64,000 nt of DNA. It comes from Bacillus infantis. Its GTDB lineage: Bacteria; Bacillota; Bacilli; Bacillales; Cytobacillaceae. The stretch lies in the NCBI RefSeq assembly GCF_020171945.1, contig NZ_JAIVAP010000001.1:1-64000 (forward strand). Direction: 5' to 3'. Shown here one piece after another: positions 50,466-58,298 of the stretch. The notes below the pieces were generated by a model, which searched no databases, was not told the DNA's origin, and saw nothing but the letters and a program-made list of their open reading frames with translations. Both the position numbers and the translations under genes were made by a program. How positions within the stretch are numbered: position 1 is the stretch's first letter; every line of letters begins with the position of its first letter.

Positions 50466-50576
50466 ATTCGTTCACTATTAATTAACGAATCTTTTACAAA
50501 AACTAGGTTCTGAGCCCGCGGGTTCGGATTATAAAGTTTTTTCCGAACTTAGCGGCTGCTAAGTTTTTCTAGTTTT
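50466..50576 (+). ncRNA. Attenuator-like structured leader of ltaS
   Basis: Four nested or overlapping helices are visible: ATTCGTT/AACGAAT (50466-50490), an outer AAAACTAG/CTAGTTTT (50499-50506 and 50569-50576), GTTCGGA/TCCGAAC (50522-50528 and 50542-50548), and AACTTAGC/GCTAAGTT (50546-50553 and 50558-50565) followed by TTTTCTAGTTTT. The last helix looks like an intrinsic terminator and its left arm overlaps the preceding hairpin, so the two exclude each other. This is the layout of a transcription attenuator. It matches no riboswitch class I know. Confidence 0.5.
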
Positions 50577-50642
50577 GGCAGGAAGCATGAAATAGGAATT
50601 TGTGCTCTTGCAATAACTTTACTAACTAAGAGGTGTAAAAGG

Positions 50643-52613
50643 ATGAAATCGATCTTAAAATCGCCTAAGGAGCTATTTAAAAACAGCATGGCCGTTTTTT
50701 TCCTTGCAGTTGTTTTGCTGTGGCTGAAAACATATGCTGCCTATCAGATTGAATTCAATTTAGGAATCGACAACAGCATGCAGGAATTCCTGCTTTTCCT
50801 GAATCCGCTGAGCTCGTCCCTTCTTTTCCTGGGGATCGCGCTATTTTTTAAAGGAAAGATACAATCAGGCGTACTGATTGCAGTTCAGTTTCTGCTGTCT
50901 TTCCTGCTGTATGCCAATGTGGTGTACTACCGATTCTTCAATGACTTTATTACAGTCCCTGTCCTAATGCAGACAAAAACAAATGCCGGACAGCTTGGAG
51001 ACAGTGCACTTTCACTGATGTCACCGTTTGATATCCTGTATTTTGCCGACACGATCCTTTTGATTGTACTGGCAGCGATCAAATGGTATAAGCCGGCGAA
51101 GCAGACACGGAAAAGAATGACGGCAAGCCTGGTGATTGCTGCTGCAATCATCACTTTCTTCATTAATCTCGGGCTTGCTGAGAAAGACCGTCCTGAACTC
51201 CTGACGCGCTCTTTTGACCGCAATTATCTGGTCAAGTATCTGGGCGCCTACAATTTCACTGTTTATGACATCATTCAAAATGCCAGGTCTGCCAGCCAGC
51301 GTGCCATGGCAGACAGCAGTGATATCACAGAGGTTGAAAACTATGTGAAAGCCAATTATGCAGAACCGAATCCTGATTATTTCGGTAAAGCAAAAGGCAT
51401 GAATGTCATTTATGTTTCACTGGAATCTTTCCAGACATTCCTGATCGACTATAAGCTGGACGGCCAGGAAGTAACGCCATTCCTGAATTCACTGGCTCAT
51501 AATGGACAGACTTTTTACTTCAAGAACTATTTCCACCAGACAGGACAAGGGAAAACTTCCGATGCCGAGTTCATGATGGAAAATTCCCTGTATCCGATGT
51601 CCCAGGGGGCTGTTTTTGTCAACAAGGCCCAAAACACCTACCAGGCAGCACCTGCGATACTGAAGACGCGCGGTTATACGTCAGCTTCTTTTCACGGGAA
51701 TTATAAAACGTTCTGGAACCGGAATGAAATTTACAAATCCTTCGGCTATGACCGTTTCTTTGATGCCGAATATTACAACATGACAGATGAGAACACGAAG
51801 AACTATGGGCTCAAGGATAAGCCTTTCTTTAAAGAATCCATGCCGATGCTGGAAAGCCTGAAGCAGCCGTTCTATACAAAGTTCATCACTCTGTCCAATC
51901 ACTTCCCATTCAAAATGGATGAAGGTGACACAGAATTCCAGCCGGCAGAAACAGAAGACAGTGTTGTTAATCATTACTTTACTTCTGCCAATTATATGGA
52001 CCAGGCGCTTGAGCAGTTCTTTAACGACCTTAAAGCATCCGGCCTGTATGATAATACAGTGATCGTCATGTATGGTGACCATTATGGCATTTCAGAAAAC
52101 CACAACCCTGCAATGGAGCAGGTTCTTGGCAAGGAAATCGATTCCTTTGAATATGCCCAGCTGCAGAGGGTCCCTCTGTTCATCCACGTACCTGGTGTAA
52201 AAGGCGGCGAGATGGACACATACGGTGGCGCGGTGGATGTAATGCCTACCCTGATGCATCTTCTTGGGGTCAGCACAAAAGACTATATGCAGATCGGTTC
52301 AGATTTATTGTCTGAAACCCACCGGGAAGTTATTCCTTTCCGCAACGGCGACTTCATCAGCCCGGAATATACTTCTGTTGATGAAAAATGCTACTCTACG
52401 GAAACCGGTGAAGAGCTTAAAGATGGCAGTGCGTGTGTAAGGCTGTCAGAACAAGCGAAGAAGGAACTGCTGATGTCTGATAATATCGTGTACAAAGATC
52501 TGCTGAGATTCCACAATCCAGAAGGCTTTGAACCGATCAACCGCAAGGATTACAAATATATTAAAGAAGAACCTGCCGAGGAAGCGAACCCAATGACAGG
52601 GCTTCAAAAATAA
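50643..52613 (+). CDS. ltaS: Lipoteichoic acid synthase family protein (LtaS-type)
   Basis: A 656-aa membrane enzyme that polymerises glycerol phosphate from phosphatidylglycerol onto the lipoteichoic acid chain. Five N-terminal transmembrane helices (to about residue 185) anchor an extracellular sulfatase-fold domain. Glu261 (VSLESFQTF) and the nucleophile Thr305 (QGKTSDAEFM) are in place, with later metal ligands in MYGDHYGISENHN. Bacillus has several paralogues (LtaS, YfnI, YqgS), so the exact paralogue is not certain. AGAGGTG precedes the ATG. The long leader suggests regulated expression. Confidence 0.92.
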   Translation: MKSILKSPKELFKNSMAVFFLAVVLLWLKTYAAYQIEFNLGIDNSMQEFLLFLNPLSSSLLFLGIALFFKGKIQSGVLIAVQFLLSFLLYANVVYYRFFNDFITVPVLMQTKTNAGQLGDSALSLMSPFDILYFADTILLIVLAAIKWYKPAKQTRKRMTASLVIAAAIITFFINLGLAEKDRPELLTRSFDRNYLVKYLGAYNFTVYDIIQNARSASQRAMADSSDITEVENYVKANYAEPNPDYFGKAKGMNVIYVSLESFQTFLIDYKLDGQEVTPFLNSLAHNGQTFYFKNYFHQTGQGKTSDAEFMMENSLYPMSQGAVFVNKAQNTYQAAPAILKTRGYTSASFHGNYKTFWNRNEIYKSFGYDRFFDAEYYNMTDENTKNYGLKDKPFFKESMPMLESLKQPFYTKFITLSNHFPFKMDEGDTEFQPAETEDSVVNHYFTSANYMDQALEQFFNDLKASGLYDNTVIVMYGDHYGISENHNPAMEQVLGKEIDSFEYAQLQRVPLFIHVPGVKGGEMDTYGGAVDVMPTLMHLLGVSTKDYMQIGSDLLSETHREVIPFRNGDFISPEYTSVDEKCYSTETGEELKDGSACVRLSEQAKKELLMSDNIVYKDLLRFHNPEGFEPINRKDYKYIKEEPAEEANPMTGLQK

Positions 52614-52619
52614 AACACC

Positions 52620-52649
52620 AAAAAGCAGAAGCCCCGGCTTCTGCTTTTT
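52620..52649 (+). terminator. Terminator after ltaS
   Basis: AAAAGCAGAAGCC/GGCTTCTGCTTTT, perfect, preceded by A and followed by T runs. Confidence 0.93.
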
Positions 52650-52746
52650 GCATGTTAGAATACTTTAAGGCAGGTGTAAATCCCCTGAAATTAGGGAACC
52701 TATTTAAAAAGTCAAATACTTTTTATAACAGAAAGGAGAGGTAAGG

Positions 52747-52980
52747 ATGAGTGAATGCCAGCTGGACCATTCAGCAGAGGATGTTAAAAATAAATATGAA
52801 CAGCAAAAAGGGCATCTCCCCAAAGAGCTTCAGCCACTGATGGAAGAATTCCTTCAAAAAGAACACACACAGGAAATCCTGAACGACGTATTTCATCTGT
52901 TAAAGAAATACGATCTTGCTTCAGAAGACGAGAAGGAAGAACGGGAGAGAAGGCTGTACTTGGTTGTTAATAATGTGTAA
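52747..52980 (+). CDS. Hypothetical protein, 77 aa
   Basis: A charged, helical protein starting MSECQLDHSAEDVKNKYEQQ and ending RRLYLVVNNV. GAAAGGAGAGG lies upstream of the ATG. No family is recognised and there is no signal peptide or membrane segment. A 448-bp non-coding gap follows that holds a dispersed repeat and a terminator. Confidence 0.6.
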   Translation: MSECQLDHSAEDVKNKYEQQKGHLPKELQPLMEEFLQKEHTQEILNDVFHLLKKYDLASEDEKEERERRLYLVVNNV

Positions 52981-53127
52981 AAAAATAGAAAGAAAATCGA
53001 ATTTGTGAGCTATTCAATTAGGTTTAGGGCATACTTGTTTCAAATCTAAAAATGAAAGCATAAAGTGCTATATGTCTCTAATTGGGAATATACTTACAAA
53101 TTGATTGCCATAAAATTTAGAAGAACC

Positions 53128-53258
53128 TGTTGATTGGAGTGGAAGGCACGCAGACTCCTGCGGGAAATAGCGGAAGAGTTGAGACCCCACAGCGCGCAGC
53201 GCGAGGAGGCTTAGGCTCCGCCCCGCGGAAAGCGAAGTGCCTGGAACGGAAATCAACA
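53128..53258. repeat. Dispersed hairpin repeat, family 2, copy 2
   Basis: 131 bp bounded by TGTTGATT/AATCAACA, in the same orientation as the copy at 18169-18304, with the shared blocks GATTGGAGTGGAAGGCACGC, AGACTCCTGCGGG and CCCCGCGGAAAGCGAAGTGC. The end stem differs from copy 1 by a compensatory change: C-G in one copy is T-A in the other. The internal CTCCTGCGGG arm is less well paired here. Confidence 0.85.
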
Positions 53259-53314
53259 CCCCATTGCAAGCGGAAAAAATTTTTTCAGACAAAGGTATTT
53301 TTATATTCGTGAAG

Positions 53315-53340
53315 AAAAGAGCCGCTGTGGCTCTTTTTTG
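53315..53340 (+). terminator. Intrinsic terminator downstream of the repeat
   Basis: AAAAGAGCC/GGCTCTTTT (53315-53323 and 53329-53337), then TTG. No gene is apparent directly upstream, so it may end the 77-aa transcript after read-through of the repeat. Confidence 0.8.
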
Positions 53341-53428
53341 CTGTCTAATGAAGGAAATTGCCGAAAATTGCCGAAGTTGTTAGGTAAGCAAAAAGCAGCG
53401 AACATGTCATTCTGACAAAGGAGTCACC

Positions 53429-54391
53429 ATGGAAGGTAATCAAGGTTTAGATACAATAAGCATGGAAATCAAAAACCTGGAAAAAAGATTCAAGCAGGAG
53501 ATAGAGCCTTACCGCTCTTTACTGTGGAAATATTGCTACAGACTGACCGGCTCTCCATGGGATGCAGAAGATCTAGTCCAGGACACATTGCTGAAATCAC
53601 TGGCAATGCTCTCAAAGGTTTTTCAGGAGCTGAATGTAAAATCCTATTTATTTAAAATCGCCACTAATGTATGGATCGATCAGCAAAGAAAGAACCGGAT
53701 TGCCTATACAGATTCATATCCTATAGAAATTCTGGAAAGCGGGAGCGAGAAGCAGCTCGAGATCCTCCCAGCCCTCGATTATCTGGCCAGCCAGCTGAGT
53801 CCCAAGCAATTTGTCTGCCTTCTGCTAACAGACGTTTTTCTTTTTACAGCAAAAGAGGCTGCAGACATCGTCAGCCTTTCGCCTGGAGCTGTCTACGCAA
53901 ATACGCAGAGGGCAAGAGATCTGTTAAAGGATATTCCTGAAAGGCAGCAGAATCGGAGAGTAATGAAAGGGCCTGCTTCATCTATCACACATGACAAGAC
54001 AATCAGCACCATGCTTGAAGGCTTTCGAAGAAAAGACCCGGACATGATTGCTTCTCTCCTTGGCGAAAATCTCCTCACGGATATTACCCATGCTGGCGTG
54101 GAATTCGGAAAAAGAGAAACAGAAGGAAATTCGCTCAAGGATTGGGCAGAGGTGGTTTCCATGCAGGAAGGAGTCGAAGCAGCCATTGCCGTGCTATGGG
54201 GCAGGCAGATTATATTGGAGTTTGCTCTTAAATCCGGTGAAAAGCTGCTGCAGAACATTCACTATATTGAACTGGAAAATGATAAAATAGTGTATTGGAA
54301 ATTTTATTGTTTTTCCTGGGATTTGATGATTGCAGCTGCAAAAGAGCTGGATGTGACACTCGGGGCAGATTATTTTTATCATATTTTTTAA
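53429..54391 (+). CDS. ECF-type RNA polymerase sigma factor with SnoaL-like C-terminal extension
   Basis: A 320-aa sigma-70 family protein. Region 2 is YRLTGSPWDAEDLVQDTLLKSL with FKIATNVWIDQQRKNR; region 4 is LSPKQFVCLLLTDVFLFTAKEAADIVSLSPGAVYANTQRARDLL. After about residue 175 a domain of about 145 aa (STMLEGFRRKDPDMIASLLGENLLTDI...) resembles SnoaL-like extensions, which in ECF41-type factors control activity in place of an anti-sigma factor. No anti-sigma gene is adjacent. AAAGGAG precedes the start. Confidence 0.85.
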   Translation: MEGNQGLDTISMEIKNLEKRFKQEIEPYRSLLWKYCYRLTGSPWDAEDLVQDTLLKSLAMLSKVFQELNVKSYLFKIATNVWIDQQRKNRIAYTDSYPIEILESGSEKQLEILPALDYLASQLSPKQFVCLLLTDVFLFTAKEAADIVSLSPGAVYANTQRARDLLKDIPERQQNRRVMKGPASSITHDKTISTMLEGFRRKDPDMIASLLGENLLTDITHAGVEFGKRETEGNSLKDWAEVVSMQEGVEAAIAVLWGRQIILEFALKSGEKLLQNIHYIELENDKIVYWKFYCFSWDLMIAAAKELDVTLGADYFYHIF

Positions 54392-54479
54392 ATACAATGT
54401 ATAATTTGGCTTCTTTTTCCCGTTATAGAACTTGAAGAGCTTTTGAATTGGTTCTATTAAAAAGACAGGGAGAGATGAA

Positions 54480-54854
54480 ATGATGGGAACGCCAATAGTC
54501 AATAGGATGAATACGGTTTTTGTACATGTAGCAGATTTGAAAAAGTCGGCAGGGTGGTACTGTAAGCTTCTTGGCCAGAAAGTCACAGAGCCGGTTGAGA
54601 ACCCGGTATATAATGTGAAAATTGATGGGGTGACTGGACTTACCCTGGATGCTGGATCATGCGCTGAAGTGAAAAGACCGCAGGCTGGCCCTTATCCATT
54701 GTTCAACCTGCATACCGGGGACATCCATAAGGCGTACAGCTGGATGGAGAACGAAGGTTTTGCCGTTCAAGAAGAAATTACTCACTTTGACGATTTCAGC
54801 TTTTTCAACGTAAAAGATCCTGACGGCCATATCATTATGATCTGTACAGGATAA
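54480..54854 (+). CDS. VOC family (glyoxalase/bleomycin-resistance-like) protein
   Basis: A 124-aa vicinal-oxygen-chelate fold protein. The features MNTVFVHVADLKKSAGWYCKLLG and the C-terminal FNVKDPDGHIIMICTG are typical, with a metal-ligand Glu or His replaced or unclear. Two paired beta-alpha-beta modules are expected. GGGAGAG lies upstream of adjacent ATGs at 54480 and 54483. The substrate is unknown. It may be co-transcribed with the nucleotidyltransferase 23 nt downstream. Confidence 0.8.
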   Translation: MMGTPIVNRMNTVFVHVADLKKSAGWYCKLLGQKVTEPVENPVYNVKIDGVTGLTLDAGSCAEVKRPQAGPYPLFNLHTGDIHKAYSWMENEGFAVQEEITHFDDFSFFNVKDPDGHIIMICTG

Positions 54855-54877
54855 AAAAGCATGGGGAGACTGGAAAA

Positions 54878-55591
54878 ATGACAGGTACAAAAGAAAGGCT
54901 GCCTGCGGCCGAATCGGCGCAGATGCTTTTAGATGAAAGATTCCCGGACTGCAGAGGAGCCATCCTCGGAGGAAGCGTTGTTAGGGGAGAAGGAACCATC
55001 ACTTCTGATCTGGATATTATCGTAATCAATGACAAGACTGGATCTGCCAGAAGAGAATCCTTCTATTATAAAGGATGGCCTGTTGAGCTTTTTGTTCACA
55101 CCAGGGATTCCTGCAGAGAGTATTGCCGGAAGGATGCAGAAAGGGCCAGGCCGACGCTTCCGAGGATGCTGGCAGAGGGGCAGGTGTTAAAGGGTGAGGA
55201 CTTTCTTAGCGGAATAAGGAATGAAGCCGCCCTCCTGCTGGCAGCTGGCCCTGCTCTGTGGACAGATGCTGAGCTGACTTTTAAGCGCTATTTCCTGACT
55301 GATGCTCTGGATGATTTCATGGGCAGCACTAAAAGGCATGAAACCCTTTTTATCGCTGGGAAACTGGCTGAGCTGGCACATGAATTTCTTCTTAGAACCA
55401 ATAAGCAATGGATCGGCCAGTCAAAATGGATTTACAGGGAATTATCTCATTTTGATCAAGCCCTGGCGATTAGGTTCGCGGAATGCTTCGACAGCTTTTA
55501 TCAAGACGGGGATAAACAACCCGTCATTGAGCTTGTGGATGACATCATGAAGCCGTTTGGCGGCAGATGCTTCGACGGTTTTTCGCTGTAA
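54878..55591 (+). CDS. Nucleotidyltransferase domain protein (aminoglycoside-transferase-like)
   Basis: A 237-aa protein with the polymerase-beta-like motif GGSVVRGEGTITSDLDIIVI (residues about 30-50), the GS-x10-D-x-D form used to bind NTP-Mg. A helical C-terminal half follows. Aminoglycoside nucleotidyltransferases and related enzymes share this design, but no resistance context is present. The acceptor is unknown. GGGGAG precedes the ATG and the gene ends 49 nt before the alaX start. Confidence 0.78.
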   Translation: MTGTKERLPAAESAQMLLDERFPDCRGAILGGSVVRGEGTITSDLDIIVINDKTGSARRESFYYKGWPVELFVHTRDSCREYCRKDAERARPTLPRMLAEGQVLKGEDFLSGIRNEAALLLAAGPALWTDAELTFKRYFLTDALDDFMGSTKRHETLFIAGKLAELAHEFLLRTNKQWIGQSKWIYRELSHFDQALAIRFAECFDSFYQDGDKQPVIELVDDIMKPFGGRCFDGFSL

Positions 55592-55640
55592 GGAAAATAA
55601 TCCAAAGCAGATCAAAAAACAAAAAGGAATGAAAACACAG

Positions 55641-56825
55641 ATGGAAAAGTTATATTATCAAGATCCTTACATAAAAGAATTTACAGCTTCGGTCATCCGC
55701 CAGGACCAGAAATCTGACGGTAAATGGTATGCAGTTCTGGATCGGACCGCTTTTTATCCGACCGGTGGGGGACAGCCTTTTGATACAGGGACGATTCATG
55801 GTATCTCTGTAACTGATGTTGAAGAAGAAGAAGGCGAAATCAGGCATTATCTTGAAGAGAAGCTTCCAGACGCAGGGGAAGTCCAGGGAGGGCTTAACTG
55901 GCAGAGAAGATTTGATCATATGCAGCAGCATGCAGGGCAGCATATTCTATCTGCTGCCTTTGATGAGCTGTTCGGGTACAGGACTGTCAGCTTTCATCTT
56001 GGAAAAGAGACTTTGACTATCGATCTTGAAACAGAGAACCTGAGTGAAGAAGAAGCAGCAAGGGCAGAAAGAAAAGCGAACGAGATTATTACAGATAATC
56101 TTCCGATTGAAACAAAATGGGTCAGTGAAGATGAGCTTGCAGGCTACCCATTAAGAAAAGAAACTAAGGTAAAAGAGAATATCCGTCTTGTTATCATTCC
56201 TGGATTTGACTATAACGGCTGCGGCGGAACCCACCCGAAAGCTACAGGGGAAGTCCAGGCTATAAAGATTCTCGGCTGGAGCCGGCAGAAGAAGCAGAAC
56301 AGGGTAGAATTTGTCTGCGGCGGCAGGGTACTGAAGCAGCTGCACACCAAGAATGTAATTGTGAATCGGACAGGCCAGCTGATCAGTTCGCCAGAGGAGG
56401 AAATACCCGAGGCGATCATCAAGCTGCTCGATACGCAGAAACAGATGGAAAAAGAAATGGAGGAAATGAAGAACCAGCTTCTTGAGCAGGAAGGCAAGGA
56501 ATATGCCAGAAGCGCCGTGGGTGGACAGCACATCATCCAGAAAGTTTTTCATGATAGAAGCATTAAAGAACTCCAGAAGCTGGCCAAGTCCATAGCCATG
56601 CAAAATGAACAGGCAGTTGTTTTATTTGCTGCGGAAAACGGCCGGCAGCTGCAGGCAGTATGTGCGAGCGGAACAGAAACAGACGCAGATATGAAAGGGA
56701 TCATCCAGTCCATTCTCCCTGCCATCAATGGCAGAGGCGGAGGAAACAAGCATTTTGCCCAGGGAGGCGGAGAGGCTGAAATGAGCGGAGAAAGGCTTCT
56801 TGAGCTGATGATGGATAGTCTTTGA
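55641..56825 (+). CDS. Alanyl-tRNA editing protein AlaX, long form with DHHA1 domain
   Basis: A 394-aa free-standing editing enzyme that hydrolyses Ser- or Gly-mischarged tRNA(Ala). It resembles the second half of AlaRS: FYPTGGGQPFDTG, the zinc-site HMQQHAGQHILSAAF and GCGGTHPKATGEV, a coiled-coil linker (about 255-290), then a DHHA1 domain ending NGRGGGNKHFAQGGGE. Start choice: ATG 55641 lies 12 nt after AAAGGA; ATG 55629 is too close to it. A strong terminator follows. Confidence 0.87.
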   Translation: MEKLYYQDPYIKEFTASVIRQDQKSDGKWYAVLDRTAFYPTGGGQPFDTGTIHGISVTDVEEEEGEIRHYLEEKLPDAGEVQGGLNWQRRFDHMQQHAGQHILSAAFDELFGYRTVSFHLGKETLTIDLETENLSEEEAARAERKANEIITDNLPIETKWVSEDELAGYPLRKETKVKENIRLVIIPGFDYNGCGGTHPKATGEVQAIKILGWSRQKKQNRVEFVCGGRVLKQLHTKNVIVNRTGQLISSPEEEIPEAIIKLLDTQKQMEKEMEEMKNQLLEQEGKEYARSAVGGQHIIQKVFHDRSIKELQKLAKSIAMQNEQAVVLFAAENGRQLQAVCASGTETDADMKGIIQSILPAINGRGGGNKHFAQGGGEAEMSGERLLELMMDSL

Positions 56826-56837
56826 TTGATTTTTTGG

Positions 56838-56878
56838 GGAGGCCCAGGAACATTTGGGGCCTTCCTTATTTTTTTTTG
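56838..56878 (+). terminator. Terminator after alaX
   Basis: GGAGGCCC/GGGCCTTCC (about 56838-56845 and 56857-56865) followed by TTATTTTTTTTT. Confidence 0.88.
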
Positions 56879-56980
56879 ATGGGGTATTTTCAGCTTTTCT
56901 TTTGTCTGAAAAGTGATTTTAGAGATTTTGGCTAGTTATTATTGTGGTCTTTGGCTAGGTAGTGGACCCAGCGTGTTGGC

Positions 56981-57540
56981 TGGAACCACTATTTTGGATT
57001 TTCGCAGAAATAGTGGTTCCAGTGCTTGTGACTAGGACCACTATTTTGGATTTTCAAAGAAATAGCGGTTCCAGCGTTCGTGGCTAGGACCACTATTTTG
57101 GTTTTTCGCAGAAATAGTGGTTCCAGTGCTTGTGGCTGGAACCACTATTTTGGCTTTTCGCAGAAATAGTGGTTCCAGTGCTTGTGGCTAGGACCACTGT
57201 TTTGGATTTTCAAAGAAATAGCGGTTCCAGCGTTCGTGGCTAGGGCCACTATTTTGGCTTTTCCCAGAAATAGTGGTTCCAGTGCCCGTGTCTAGGACCA
57301 CTATTTTGGTTTTTCCCAGAAATAGTGGTTCCAGCGCCTGAGGCTAGGACCACTATTTTGGTTTTTCCCAGAAATAGTGGTTCCAGCGCTCGTGGCTAGG
57401 ACCACTATTTTGGTTTTTTCCAGAAATAGTGGTTCCAGCGCCCGAGGCTAGGACCACTATTTTGGTTTTTTCCAGAAATAGTGGTTCCAGCGCCCGTGGC
57501 TAGGACCACTATTTTGGCTTTTCAAAGAAATAGTGGTTCA
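56981..57540. repeat. Tandem array of eleven 52-bp hairpin units
   Basis: The anchor CCACTRTTTTGG starts at 56986, 57038, 57090, 57142, 57194, 57246, 57298, 57350, 57402, 57454 and 57506, an exact 52-bp period. Each unit is a hairpin: GGAACCACTATTT pairs with AAATAGTGGTTCC across a 13-nt loop in the best unit, and ACCACTATTT/AAATAGTGGT in most others. Linkers read roughly AGCGCCCGTGGCTA. It fills the gap between alaX and the XRE gene. No ORF or promoter is visible in it. Confidence 0.95.
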
Positions 57541-57570
57541 AGCCCCCTCCGCATCTTATGTAAAGTTCAC

Positions 57571-57599
57571 TTGACGTAAAGCTCCCTTTACAATATAGT
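57571..57599 (+). promoter_or_regulatory. Promoter and operator-like repeats of the XRE gene
   Basis: TTGACG and TATAGT are 17 bp apart. The spacer contains the inverted repeat GTAAAG/CTTTAC (57576-57581 and 57586-57591), and another GTAAAG lies at 57560-57565, 16 bp upstream. These could be binding sites for the XRE regulator encoded next. Confidence 0.7.
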
Positions 57600-57618
57600 A
57601 AAACCAAGGAGGACGTTT

Positions 57619-57834
57619 ATGAAAAATAATTTGGCAGAGCTGAGAAAGAAGCATGGTTTTTCGCAGGACCGGCTTGCGGCCAGGCTGGGTGTCTCAAGGC
57701 AGACGATCATCAGCATTGAAAAAGGAAAATATTCACCTTCTCTTCCGCTTGCATTTCAAATTGCGAAGACCTTTGATACAACGATTGAACATATTTTTAT
57801 CTATGAAGAAGAAACAAACAAGAAAGGAGAATGA
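57619..57834 (+). CDS. XRE-family helix-turn-helix regulator, small form
   Basis: A 71-aa DNA-binding protein consisting of little more than the Cro/C1-type HTH: LAELRKKHGFSQDRLAARLGVSRQTIISIEKGKYSPSLPLAFQIAKTF, then DTTIEHIF. AAGGAGG lies 5 nt upstream of the ATG. The downstream membrane-protein gene starts 5 nt after its stop. This pairing of a YozG-type regulator with a small membrane protein is common in Firmicutes. It probably regulates its own promoter. Confidence 0.9.
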   Translation: MKNNLAELRKKHGFSQDRLAARLGVSRQTIISIEKGKYSPSLPLAFQIAKTFDTTIEHIFIYEEETNKKGE

Positions 57835-57838
57835 ACGG

Positions 57839-58213
57839 ATGGAATCAAGACTGATTTTCTATATATGCGGGGGCTTATTTTTAATCATTACCCTCTTTAT
57901 GGCCGTAATCGGCATATCGGCAGGGGAAAGCATCCTGCCGCAGACATGGACACTTCTTTCGATGACAGTTATGAGCTTTTCAATGGGATACCTTTATCCT
58001 CAGTTCAAGCAAAAGGACGAAAGAATGAAGCTGATCCGGCAGAAAGGCCTCTTTTACGCTTATTTTGCTCTCATTGTTTATTTCTTCATCTTTTTTCTGC
58101 TGCTTGGTCTTGGAATTATTGATATTTCTGCGCTTGAACTGCTGCAAATTTTATCAGGCCTGACAATCAGCACGGTCTTTTTGTCCATGGTATACGTTTC
58201 TAAAAGGATTTGA
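57839..58213 (+). CDS. Small membrane protein partner of the XRE regulator
   Basis: A 124-aa protein with four hydrophobic segments (IFYICGGLFLIITLFMAVI, TWTLLSMTVMSFSMGYLY, LFYAYFALIVYFFIFFLLLGLGII, LLQILSGLTISTVFLSMVYV). The soluble loop QFKQKDERMKLIRQKG after TM2 resembles DUF2178-type proteins that often accompany small XRE regulators. Function is unknown. It starts 5 nt after the regulator; AAAGGAG lies about 9 nt upstream of its ATG. Confidence 0.8.
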   Translation: MESRLIFYICGGLFLIITLFMAVIGISAGESILPQTWTLLSMTVMSFSMGYLYPQFKQKDERMKLIRQKGLFYAYFALIVYFFIFFLLLGLGIIDISALELLQILSGLTISTVFLSMVYVSKRI

Positions 58214-58298
58214 CAGGGACGGCGGAATTTAACAGAACTGAAATCCTGCCATTTTGAGAAAGCTAAAAGGGTAAATCTCAATAAAAGGCGGGTATTCT

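Noticed and set aside
56981-57540. CRISPR array or coding repeat protein
   Set aside because: Units are continuous 52-bp hairpins with mutated linkers, not repeats alternating with unique spacers. The period is not divisible by three.
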